DNA of 64,000 nucleotides from Phytophthora quininea. Its lineage: Eukaryota; Oomycota; Peronosporomycetes; Peronosporales; Peronosporaceae. Both the position numbers and the translations under genes were made by a program. Positions 10,336 through 19,359 of this stretch are shown piece after piece; the stretch's first letter is position 1; each line of letters opens with the position of its first letter. The stretch is taken from assembly GCA_011947345.1 (NCBI GenBank), contig JAAVTG010000574.1, positions 1 to 64,000 on the forward strand. The letters run 5' to 3'. Below the pieces are notes generated by a model. That model was not told where the DNA came from and ran no database searches. It worked only from the letters and a program-made list of their open reading frames with translations.

Positions 10336-13300
10336 TTATTCCTGCGTCGCCGCGTCTTCCTCCCCTTCAGCGCCGTCATCTACCTGCTCTTCCTCGCCGT
10401 CCTCCTCCTCATTGGCGGCGCTCGAGCGGCGTCTTTTCTTCCCGAGGTCGCGCATCTGGATGTCTCGGCCTACGAGCGGACGCGGACGCTCAGTCCCGTT
10501 CTTCCACTTGGAGTGCCAAACCTGAGAGCGGTGAGCGTGTTGCCGGGGTAGTGCTGCGGCCGCACGCGATCACAGAGGTAGACGCTGTTCACGCTACAAG
10601 AACGTTAGTATCCCTGCAAATGATGTCCACAATTAGAGTACTCACAACTGCTCCCTCTGCAGGCAGCACAGTAGAAGCGGCTGGCGCAGCGCTCACCAAC
10701 TTTTCGCTTCCGCAGCGAGCACACCTTGCACTGGTGCTGTGGGCGTTTGCGGTGCTGCTTCCTTCGCCGAAACGGTCCCAGTCCTGAAAGACTGTGAGCT
10801 TGTGGTCAGTGGGCACAGTTCGCTCCGCCTCGGTCTGCGTTGGTGGCCTGAGCGAAAGGGCCTGCAGCACAGACCAATCCGTTATTACCAAGTTCCAGCA
10901 ACGCAAGCATACAAACTTACCACGTCGGCGAAGTCGCTGGCAGTCAGCTCCAGCATTTTACCTTCAAATGGCACAGGAACAGAGCGTGGTCAGCTGGCGG
11001 TTCGCTCCGCTGCTTGACTGCAATAGACTTCAAGTCTAGCAAATCATACATACAGCATGTTTGTTGACTTGACGTATTATTTTTACAACATGTAAAACTC
11101 AGCCGGAAAAAATGTCGCGGACCCCACCATGGGGCTGCGAGCTTTCTTCTTGGCACCACACACACAACACAACACGCATCACAAGTAGGTGTACACACAC
11201 GAACACACCACACACTACGAACCGCAATCTGTAGGCCGTACTCGCACAGCACGTCATGAAGAACTTACTTGTCCTTGAGATACTGCCGCGTGATGTTGTG
11301 TCGGCTGCGTGACGGGATCATCGCCTCGTCGAACGCAAGCACGGGAGGTACGTTGTATCCTGCGCGGAATGTCTGCTGCAGCTTCTGGACCACGGGTCTA
11401 ACTTTCCATGCTCTGTCTGTCTCGGCTTGCGGGTCTGCGTTGTCAGAGAAACGTAAGTTCTCCATGATCCGTCCAAATCGCGCCTTGGACATGCAGCGGC
11501 CGAAAGTTCCAGCAGGGATAGCTCCACTAGTCGACGTAGCCCAATGATCCGCGAGCTGTCGTGAGTAAGGGCACTGCATGCGTGCCACCAACAAACCAAT
11601 ACAGCGAACAATTTCATGGCCATTGATCTCTTGTGCTTCTTGGTTTCCGCATCTATGACCTGGTCGCGTGTCACGTCCTTCCCAGCCTCGCGTTGCTTTT
11701 GGTACATGCGATCCACTCTGCCTTTCACGTGCTGATTGTAATAGCGATTGCTCTCCATAGCAACCCGGCTCCACAGTGATGTGGGCATAAAAAACAACAG
11801 ATCCAAGGGCGACTCGGCCTTCGCCAGCACATCCTCGATCGGCCCGCACTCGCCGCTATATAGGCCAGGATAGTTAGCGTCAGCTGGAAAAGTGTCAGAT
11901 TCTAATATCGTAAACAACAACATCAATAGCACTAGAACATGGCGTATATCCAACGTGGTCAAATATGCACGTACCAAAGTTCCAGCCATCGGCGCGCACC
12001 TTCTTGAGAGCGTTCGGGTCCTGCGCGAGAACTGCCATCTCCTCAGGCGTCAGCACGCTCCACTTGTTCATGGTAGTCTTCCAGTCCCGCGGCAGCTTCT
12101 CCACAGCTTGCCGAAGTCGCACCGCAGCGAGCCTTTTGGCCGCGTTCTTCTCATGGCGTTCAGCAATAGCTGCACCATTCAAGCCGCCATCGCTGCTGTC
12201 GTCCCCTTGGTCCTCCTCCTCCATCGTCTGCACCCCGTTGCCGCCCCCGTCGGCGGCTGCCTCGATGTACCAGCTCTCCGAGTCGGAGCTGTCGCCTTCG
12301 ACCTCGTACGTCATCCCATTATCCTGCGGCCCCACGTTTGTGTTTTCTTCCACCTGTGACACATCACTGTAAAGTTGCATATTCATATCCAAGGTCCTGT
12401 CCATACATCATATACAACTTCAGCAAAAATAACATGTTATATAATACAAAATGACCCAATCAACATACCGAGCTGGGCAACGTGCGTCGCTGGCGCCGAT
12501 CCAGGTATCCCCGCTTCGGGCGAAGCGTCAGATGTCCCCGGCGGATGACACGGGTATCTCCGCTGCGGAGTCGTTCCTAAACACAGCATAAGCGAGTTAG
12601 AACATTACATCCTTAGATCATTGCATGCATAACTTACCCTGACGTCGAAATGCCATCGCTTTCGTCGTCCGCGACGTTGTCCTCCTCCACAGCCACATGC
12701 GGACTCGGCCTGCGCTTCTTCTTCCCAGCTGCCACACTGCTGGTCTTCGTTCCCGCGCTCTTGCCCTTCTTCTTCTTGGCCGACGCATCCGGTTGCAAGC
12801 GCACGAGCGCTTCCGCTGGCGCTGCAGCTCCTCGCTTCTCCTCCATCTCTAGCCGGTGCCGCTCCTTGATCTGCGCCAGTTTCTTTTGTTCGTGGCAGCA
12901 GCTTGCGACAAAGGGCCCTCGTCTCCTTCACGATTTTTCCTCCCTCGCCAACCGCGCATGCTCTTCCTTCGCCAGCTTTTGGGAGACCTGCAGCCGCCGG
13001 CTTTGCAGCGGGGCGCTTTTCTGTCTTCTTCGCGTCCGCCCCTGCCTTCTCCTTCTCCAACAAATCTCTATATGCAGCAATCCTACCCCTGGGCGGTGGC
13101 AGCGGTGCACTGGCGGGCCTGGGTACGCGTCCGGGCATGCCTCGTCGTTGTTGAGGCGGCTCTTCTCCGAAGTCTGCGTCTATTGCTCGGTCTCCTGCAA
13201 TGAATGCACAGTGTTCAATGAGTGCCCGTTTGCAGGCGTCTGGTCTCAATCCAGCCAGCCGCGCCTTGAAGGCTTCTGACTCGCTATGTCTTTCTTTCCG

Positions 13301-13348
13301 CGCTTTTTCAAACTGAGTGGTTTGGACCACTCGCGCACATTGGAGCAA
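10336..13348 (-). pseudogene. PiggyBac transposase gene, internally deleted, intron-containing
   Basis: Reading the minus strand: an N-terminal charged region (13348-12640), rich in Ala/Lys/Glu with frame changes, ends at a canonical donor (intron about 12637-12577, GTAAGT to TTTAG). An acidic segment (12404-11975) follows, ending WNFG at a GTACGT donor (intron 11974-11884). The conserved PiggyBac N-terminal domain then lies at 11883-11265, with one frame change near 11670. Motifs include FFMPTSLW, GTFGRCMSKARFGRIMENLRF, VQKLQQTFRAGYNVPP, FDEAMIPSRSRHN and RQYLKDK, followed by a GTAAGT donor. The catalytic Asp motifs that should come next are absent. Coding resumes near 10830-10640 with PTDHKLTVFQDW and a Cys-rich tail (CKVCSLRKRKVG, FYCAAC). 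The tail continues to QVWHSKWKNGTERPRP, a GRDIQMRDLGKK segment and an acidic end, with the stop at 10338-10336. The Cys-rich C-terminus matches the zinc-binding end of PiggyBac transposases. Confidence 0.8.
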
Positions 13349-13474
13349 TCAATCCAATCTGGGCGGAAAACCAGACCCGCTCTTGTGCAGGTGCCACCTA
13401 TCGCACGCTTTTTTGCAAGATGTCAACCTACCCGCGTGCAAAACTACAAAAACCCAACGAAATGAGCCGGCCTT

Positions 13475-13499
13475 AACATGTTGTATTTAACAACATGTT
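13475..13499. repeat. Right subterminal palindrome of PiggyBac element
   Basis: This is the exact inverse copy of the palindrome at 9999-10023, with the same 10-bp arms and the loop in opposite orientation. It lies 52 bp inside the right end. Confidence 0.85.
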
Positions 13500-13551
13500 C
13501 GGAAAAAGCGCGAAAAACGATGTTGTAATATACAACCGTAAGTGTTGGGGG

Positions 13552-13555
13552 TTAA
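13552..13555. repeat. Right TTAA target-site duplication of PiggyBac element
   Basis: TTAA follows the right terminal repeat AGTGTTGGGGG. The flanking copia sequence AAGTATTTATGGC continues the RT motif KSIYGL. Confidence 0.9.
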
Positions 13556-13844
13556 AAGTATTTATGGCCTAAGACGGCCCCCAGAATCTGGTATAGAGTC
13601 CTTCATGCTTTCTTGACACCGATGGGTTTTGTCCACTGTCACAAAGGGTTCTGTATCTTCGTGTAAAAAGTGGTAGATGAATAGTTGGTTGTGGTGGTGT
13701 ATGTTGGCGACCTTTCAATTATGTCACGAAACTTGAACTTCATTAATAAACTGAAAGCTGAATGATCAAGAAGGTTCAAAATGAAAGACCTTGGGGACAT
13801 TCATTATATCTTAAAGATGGAGGTACACTGAAACAGAGATCAAC
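13556..13844 (+). pseudogene. Copia RT middle fragment with mutated catalytic box
   Basis: This resumes copia RT after the PiggyBac insertion. SIYGLRRPP is followed, one frame over, by WYRVLHAFLTPMGF. The catalytic motif at 13700-13711 reads YVGD where copia has YVDD, so one metal-binding Asp is lost. The conserved FKMKDLGDIHYILKMEV segment (13775-13825) follows, with in-frame TGA codons at about 13763 and 13829. It ends at the GCGT duplication flanking the solo LTR. Confidence 0.8.
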
Positions 13845-13848
13845 GCGT
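13845..13848. repeat. Left GCGT target duplication of solo LTR
   Basis: GCGT directly precedes TGTAATGTACC, the start of the inserted LTR, and the same four bases follow its end. Confidence 0.75.
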
Positions 13849-14728
13849 TGTAATGTACCCGGCAACAGGTTTAGTAGTGCAGGCGATGAAGTGACGACCA
13901 TCGTTGGAGCTGCGGTGTGTGACGATGGCCGGGCGCCGGCCGACACGCCAGTCACGGGGAACGCGAAACCGACGCGCAACAGCCGCAGATTCGGACACAA
14001 GTAGTCGTCGATGGAAGGATCGCACCGCCGGAATCCAGTTGACAAAAGGGCGTGAAGTGTGAGCGTCTAAGGCGGAGAGCAGCAGTCTTGAATTTGCGCG
14101 GAGGCGAGCAGGGAGTGGCAGGACGCAAGCAAAGAGCAGCGGTGGACGACGACGAAGAGCAGCAGGAGTGACACCATCAGCCACTGAATTCACGTTGAGG
14201 ACCGGCAACCGTGTCGAGTTCACGTTGGAGGACCGGTGGCCGCGTGCCATCGAGTTCACGTTAGGCCCAGCAGCTACAGTAGTTGTTGAGGTCACGGTTA
14301 GGACCGGCACTCCGTGTCGAGTCCACGTTGAGGACCAGCAGTACTTACTGTTGAGTTCACGTTAGGCCCGGTAGTTGCTGAGGTCACGTTGGAGGGCCAG
14401 CAGTGCTTTACTGTTGAGTTCAAGCTGAAGGACCAGCGGTTCACTCGCTGAGTTCACGTGTTGGAAGCGAAGTTGAAGTCGACTGTGGAGTTCGGGCACC
14501 CAGGGCGGTAGGAGGTGGCAGCAGTGCACGAAGGACGTTGGCGTTAATATAAATTGGTGGCGACACCGGCGCAGGGGCTGCAAGTTGAGTCCCTGTCTGC
14601 CAGTAAGGAGTACAGGTGGATTGATCGTGTTGCTTAAGAGGAAGAGACGATCCCCGTCGGGGCTGAAGTGCGTTCAGCACTTGAGCTGCGACTACCCAAG
14701 AGCAGGGTTGCAGCAAGAGCTCGTTACA
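13849..14728. mobile_element. Solo LTR, 880 bp, inserted in copia RT
   Basis: The insert begins TGTAATG and ends CGTTACA, so it has TGTAA/TTACA inverted ends typical of LTRs, and it is flanked by GCGT duplications. Removing it with one duplication copy rejoins NRDQRV with MTISQRKYIAEL, a normal copia RT stretch. There is no coding content. It carries a degenerate minisatellite (14185-14490) and a TATA-like GTTAATATAAATTGG near 14542. I see no second copy or internal element region in the window, so I call it a solo LTR produced by LTR-LTR recombination. Family affiliation is unknown. Confidence 0.75.
14185..14490 (+). repeat. Degenerate minisatellite, GAGTTCACGTT core
   Basis: About nine to ten imperfect units of roughly 27-38 bp each begin GAGTTCACGTT or a close variant (GAGGTCACGTT, GAGTCCACGTT), mostly followed by GAGGACCGGCAG-like or AGGCCCGGTAG-like sequence. 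The array lies within the solo LTR. Confidence 0.75.
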
Positions 14729-14732
14729 GCGT
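14729..14732. repeat. Right GCGT target duplication of solo LTR
   Basis: GCGT follows the LTR end TTACA, and copia coding resumes at once (GTG ATG ACG ATT). Confidence 0.75.
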
Positions 14733-15165
14733 GATGACGATTTCACAGCGGAAGTATATTGCAGAATTGATAGCAAAGTACAAAATGGTCAGTAATTCAC
14801 CAGTACTAACACCACAAGTGCCAGGTCTCACTCTTGAACTAGAGACAAAAATGACAGCAACACAGATTGCTGCGCAGCCATTTGCCGATAGAGGCGTTGT
14901 TGGATCACTCCAATATTTAGTCCGTGGGACAAGACCGGACATTGCTAACGCGGTTCGAGAGCTGAGCAAATTTCTATCCTGCTATAATTGCACGCAATGG
15001 GATGCAGCTAGGCGAGTACTCAAATACTTGAAAGGAATGTCGACGTACGGTCTGTTTCTAGATGGGAAAACGAGAAACGAGACTTACGAAGTGTACACAG
15101 ACGCGAGCTTCGCGTGTCAACCAAAAGAACGTAAATCTATAACTGGGTACGTAATTCAGGTGTCC
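14733..15165 (+). pseudogene. Copia RT C-terminus and RNase H fragment
   Basis: The open frame carries MTISQRKYIAELIAKYKM, SPVLTPQVPG, the GVVGSLQYLVRGTRPDIANAV block, a WDAARRVLKYLKG motif, and the RNase H start VYTDASFACQPKERKSITGYV. It is uninterrupted by stops for 140 codons, so this part is better preserved than the upstream modules. The normal continuation (the serine-threonine-Glu-Ala-Glu block of RNase H) is missing, because the sequence changes character right after GYVIQV near 15160. Confidence 0.85.
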
Positions 15166-15322
15166 TCACGTATGATTACTCTCGGTTTGATGCACGCATC
15201 AATTGCGAGCTCCTAAGGTAAAATTAGCCATCTTCAGTCGTCAATGTAGCCATCTCGAAAGTTCAAATTTCCCGCCATTTTGCGATCTACTTCAACTTCC
15301 CTTGGTGATCGACGACTTCCCT

Positions 15323-15688
15323 CACGCGATGTCGCTGATAGCGGCGCTGCTTACAGCAGCCGCGCTCGCAATTACGACGCAGCGCAAGCGCAAAGAAAGA
15401 CCTCTGGGGCCCATTTGGGCCGAGTTCACCATCGTCAAGGGCGAAAAGTGTAAGGATATGGAGTGCATTCACTGCAATCGCTTGCTAGAAAGCGTTCAGC
15501 CGTCTCGAGCTTTGGAAAGCCATGTCAGGACATGCAAAAAGATACCAGAATTTCTTCGCCAGCAGTACAAGGAAATGTACGTCAATGTCTTGACAATATC
15601 ACCTTTCATTAAAAGTGTGTTAATAAAGATTCATGCATCAAAGTCGGCCACGACTTTGATGCTTGAATCAAACCAACAGTACGTATGA
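15323..15688 (+). CDS. BED-type zinc-finger fragment, hAT-transposase-like
   Basis: The frame is open from 15203; an initiator at 15329 (MSLIAALLTAA) is likely. It contains GPIWAEFTIVKGEK, then CIHCNRLLESVQPSRALESHVRTCKK. That is C-x2-C followed by H-x4-C, the spacing of BED zinc fingers found at the N-terminus of hAT-type transposases and related DNA-binding proteins. About 30 hydrophilic residues and a stop at 15688 follow. No transposase core is recognisable downstream. It is either a truncated hAT copy or a small domesticated-like BED protein; I favour truncation because the flanks are decayed repeats. Confidence 0.6.
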   Translation, partial: HAMSLIAALLTAAALAITTQRKRKERPLGPIWAEFTIVKGEKCKDMECIHCNRLLESVQPSRALESHVRTCKKIPEFLRQQYKEMYVNVLTISPFIKSVLIKIHASKSATTLMLESNQQYV

Positions 15689-16345
15689 TACGCGACAAAT
15701 GAATTACCACTCGAACCATAGGGACATCGTGACGGATAACATGCGTTGAAAGATCCCATGCCAATCCTACGATCGACCGTTAGTGGTGGAGTGAACGTTC
15801 TCACTGAAAGTTTTAACTCGGCGAGTTAGAGCGGCCATTCTCTACTTGGTGGCTTATTAGCTGTTGGATATGGCTGGGGAGCTCCGGACGTGGTTCAAAT
15901 GCAAAGTACGGCGGTGATTTTCACAATGTATACAATGACGGCGTTTGTGATAGGAATCAGATCACGCTGTGATGGTGGGTTGTGATCGGTCGGTCAAGCA
16001 TGGGTACACCGCGCTTCTCATTTGCCAAGACTCTATCTACTAGACGCTGCTGCTGCTGCAGTGGTGCCTTCAAGATGCTTTCTGTTCGACTGCAAGGTTA
16101 TACCGGGCATCCGCCAGAGCGTCGCTTCTCTACTGTAGTCTCTTTGGATCTTTGTGCCCTAAGGAGGGGCACTAGCGCTGGTGAAGCACGGAATGCTGTC
16201 AAATACTGTACGAAGCATGTATTACATTGCTATATCTTACGATACTGACAGTCGATTGTATAGTGTGCCGCACGACAGCTCTTCAGCTCGATTGAGTTTA
16301 TTTGCGTACAGGTTTGTGAGCATCCTTGAGAATGCTGCAGCGAAC
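15689..16345. other. No recognisable gene
   Basis: Only short frames are present. The plus frame at 15982-16248 is Cys/Arg-rich and unrecognised. No terminal repeats were seen. Confidence 0.4.
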
Positions 16346-17480
16346 ACTTCAAAGGCAGCCGAGATAGGAAGATCCGAAATTCTGCTTACTGCAGGGGACA
16401 ACACGTTTCTCAGCTGCGAGCTGCTCCAGGTATTCCATCAAAATGCTTACTCGCGAGTGTCGCATTCGATGCGATGAACTAATGTCGTGTTGCTTGCTTA
16501 GGAGTCGGTACGATCGAATTTTGGAGTCGCGGTCACCGAAGAACCAGAGATTCCAGATAGCTTTGGCGTTAAATCGTGCCGGAAATTCCCATCCTTTCGG
16601 GACAGCGTGGGGCAACTTGGCGTCATTCCATGACCGCGATTACCACTCCGGTTGTTGCTCACTAGTCGTGTCATTGGGAGTCGTGGTCCGAGTTAAGTGC
16701 ATGTCATTCAAAATACTACGAAATTCTGTGGCCATACTGGAGTGTAAATCACTGGTTCTAGTGTCGAGATCGCGCAAAGACACCGGGGCAACGCCGTTCA
16801 CTATAAGATTCTGTCGAAGCTCACTAACAACTCTCACCGCAACTTGGTTTGGTAGGTTTTCTTTTGGTTCTGACTTTAGAATGTCGATTTTTTGTTGAGA
16901 CTGACTACCTCTGTGCGTAGCTCATATACTTGCTTTGCTACAGCAAGACGAGCTGGAATTCCAGTCGCCTTCATGCCACACACAAGAGACGCTCCAATCA
17001 CAAGAACTGTTGCTCCACGTAGCTTATCAATCAGCGAGTTGGCAGAAAATACTCGTGCAGTAAATATTAGTTGCGAAGCATTAAGTATACGACGGAGGTA
17101 ACTTTCATGATGAATGATGGACGCCAACAAAAAGGAAAAGCTGCTTGAACACCCTTCGGATAGTTCCTGTAGCCGCTTACAATTTGATTCCGGTACTCTA
17201 TCGTCATTTGCGATACCAACTCCGGCAAAAAATGGGAGGTAACACGCCAAAGCGCTCGGAGTCAAATGGTAATCCTGCTATCATTCTACCGCACAATTGC
17301 TCAGCCCCTCGCCAACGTGAATGTACCGGTCTTTCAACGTTCCGAGACTCTGGCCCATTCGGAGATAAACTGATACAGGAGTTGGTCCATTTACTTGTCC
17401 TAGCGCATATGAACTGCTGCCTTTTCGAAGGCTGTGAGTGCCGATGTCTTCTGGTATTCAGCTCAATACACACAATTCTT
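16346..17480 (-). pseudogene. Crypton-type tyrosine-recombinase transposon remnant
   Basis: Minus-strand pieces in order: WRGAEQLCGRMIAGLPFDSERF and VLPPIF (about 17345-17215), TPSALACYLPFF (17260), and a helical block with SYLRRILNASQLIFTARVF, DKLRGATVLVIGAS and VAKQVYELRTEVVSLNKK (down to 16876). These are followed by ELRQNLIVNGVAP (about 16820) and the C-terminal segment GWEFPARFNAKAIWNLWFFG plus IRSYRLLSKQHD (about 16590-16500). The last block resembles the GCR1_C DNA-binding domain that ends many Crypton recombinases, and the upstream order fits that architecture. Frameshifts separate the parts and no Arg/His/Tyr catalytic set can be assembled with confidence. Cryptons integrate by tyrosine recombination and lack long terminal repeats, so no borders can be drawn. 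Confidence 0.6.
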
Positions 17481-17499
17481 CTTCACTTAGTGCCTTAAT

Positions 17500-18530
17500 G
17501 ACTTGCTTTCGTCCTCTTTGCCTGTAGAGACTGTACCAAAGCGGCTGAGTCTTCGGGGTCTCTCCTTTCTCCACGACCCATTGATCTCTGGCGTGGATAA
17601 AGGTCGCAATGTAGTGTGATAACTTTGCTATCGCCAATGCCGTGAATCAGGTGTATTAAGTTGGCACTATAGTGAACATAAGTCTATTTCGTTAGATTTG
17701 CACTAGATTTCAGGCAGCTATGATGCTTTATTATCACTCTCGCCTGTCACGAGATCATAGTAATATCACAAATGCGGTAGATGTGCTAATATACTGGAGA
17801 TCCTTCTTGATATCTGCTGTTATGAGCTGTCCGAACATTGAGCGTCAGTCCCCTACGATTTCGTCTTCTGCAAACTCGTCGGGAACTGCCCACTCGCATG
17901 GATGATGCTTTAGAAGGCCTGTGTGCTTTTAGGGGTGGCGGACAGGGAGCTGGTGTTGAAAGTGGGATCTGCACGGTTTGCAGATCTGGCGAGAGCGCCG
18001 ACCAGTTCAGACGGAGGTAGCGGTAGCTGAGCAGGTTGGGTAAGTAGCTTTCTAATCTCACTCTTCATTTTGCGTATCAAGACACACAGACGGCAAGTTC
18101 TAACGTTACCTTCCAACAGCTTGGCATCTTATTCCAGCGCCACACTATCATTTGGTGGATAGGAACATTGTAGATCTTTCTAGCAACGATGAAATCCATT
18201 TTGGGTGAAAGTAGGACGTAGCGTTTGGCGCTGGTCTTCAGATAACAAGGTTGGGCATGCTGCCGACAGTCGGCCCGAGTCTTTCAGCACGGATTGTACC
18301 AATCATTCGGTACAGTCTTTGGTAGTACTAACCATTTGGTACCCCTCCCGTAAGAATGCCCCCTTATCCTGGTAGTGCGACTGTTACTTTGTACGGCAGC
18401 CCTATTAGGGATTAATTCGGCAGTATGTGGCGCACACCAAAAGTAGGTACCGAACCAATACAAATTTCAAGCGGTCAACATTAATAAATATTCTGTTTTG
18501 CATACTTTCTACAGGTTTATTGTTTATTCA
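17500..18530. other. No recognisable gene
   Basis: Short overlapping frames occur on both strands around 17786-18061, none with a known motif. It is A+T-richer towards 18480-18530. Confidence 0.4.
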
Positions 18531-18534
18531 CAGG

Positions 18535-18996
18535 TCATTCAAAATCTAAGGTGCTAAAAGCTGAATTTATTTGCATTTGAGATTTGTATCGACTAAAAGG
18601 TTTTCGGCTGAGCAGATGGATGTTGACCTTGAAGCATCGAGGAAATGGCAGACCAACACAACGAAGTATCCAACCACAGTTAGATGCACCGCTTGTGTCG
18701 AACGTAGCTGGCAATGTTTCTTTCCAGTGCTGGCAATAAACGACAGCAGTGTACGGATCGCTGGGCATGGTCGATAATCCGCAAGTTCGGCTGTCGACGC
18801 TGGAGCTGCAGCTGTTGCAGTGCGTGAATGTTGCACAACGAGCCGACAATTCACGCTTTGCAGGCGCACATAAGTGGGTACGAAATGCGTTGAGGTTGAT
18901 ATGAAGGAGACGAGGTTGACTGCTAGAACTACACATGGAGTCGCCTGAAGGCACGCCAAGCTGGGCAGAATCTACCCAAATCCCCAACAGTAGCAC
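18535..18996 (-). other. Minus-strand ORF, unrecognised
   Basis: A 153-codon open frame starts with a hydrophobic MLLLGIWVDSAQ segment and contains about a dozen cysteines. A second frame of 130 codons overlaps it on the same strand. The hydrophobic start suggests a secreted protein, but no family, RxLR motif or regular Cys spacing is recognisable, and coding status is doubtful. Confidence 0.2.
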
Positions 18997-19359
18997 TACC
19001 AGCCCAATCCTCTAGTAAGACTAAATACCCCATGACCGACGACATTCTTATACAGGGGTTTGTCTGTAGTCCCATAGGCATTCCAACGCGGTGGAGGTTT
19101 CCGATCCTTATTTGACATCTCGCGGCGTCGTCGTACAGTAAAATAGTGTCTGAGTAGATTTGTCAACGGATCGAGACATCGCTCGTGACTCTAAACGTAG
19201 TTTCTAACGGATGCTAATATGTATTGCTGTTTGCTCCTGCTCATCAGTATACATTAGCACATGTATTTTAATGGCTATGCAAAACTTCTCGAGGTTAGTA
19301 GAAATTTACCATGAAAAGCATTCACTGCTAGCTCTTCGCGACGAGCATTTTCGCCTCGT

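Larger units (their letters stand above)
9957..13551 (-). mobile_element. Non-autonomous PiggyBac-like transposon, 3595 bp
   Basis: The element starts CCCCCAACACTCACG and ends with the inverted copy (reverse complement CCCCCAACACTTACG, one mismatch). Both ends are bounded by TTAA, the obligate target of PiggyBac transposases. A 25-bp palindromic subterminal repeat lies at 9999-10023 and, in exact inverse copy, at 13475-13499. A spliced transposase-like gene occupies the minus strand between about 13350 and 10336. The catalytic middle is missing, so this copy would need a transposase in trans. Confidence 0.9.
6543..15165 (+). mobile_element. Degenerate copia-type LTR retrotransposon with two nested insertions
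   Basis: Plus-strand coding modules follow the copia order: gag, zinc knuckle, protease, integrase, reverse transcriptase, RNase H. Many stops and frameshifts are present. The RT block is split at 9953 by a PiggyBac transposon and again at 13845 by a solo LTR. After mentally removing each insert with one target-site copy, the copia frame rejoins exactly. The RNase H region stops abruptly after GYVIQV near 15160, and the expected tail, polypurine tract and 3' LTR are absent, so the element is truncated. No LTR was identified at either end. Confidence 0.85.

Noticed and set aside
13849..14728. The copia element's own LTR
   Set aside because: It sits inside the RT domain with its own GCGT duplications and rejoins coding sequence when removed, so it belongs to another element.
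15203..15322. N-terminal extension of the BED-finger ORF up to 15203
   Set aside because: These codons continue from the copia junction and show no protein-like character; the Met near 15329 is a more plausible start.
18535..18996. Secreted Cys-rich effector
   Set aside because: The hydrophobic start lacks a convincing Met context, two overlapping frames are equally open, and there is no RxLR or known Cys pattern.
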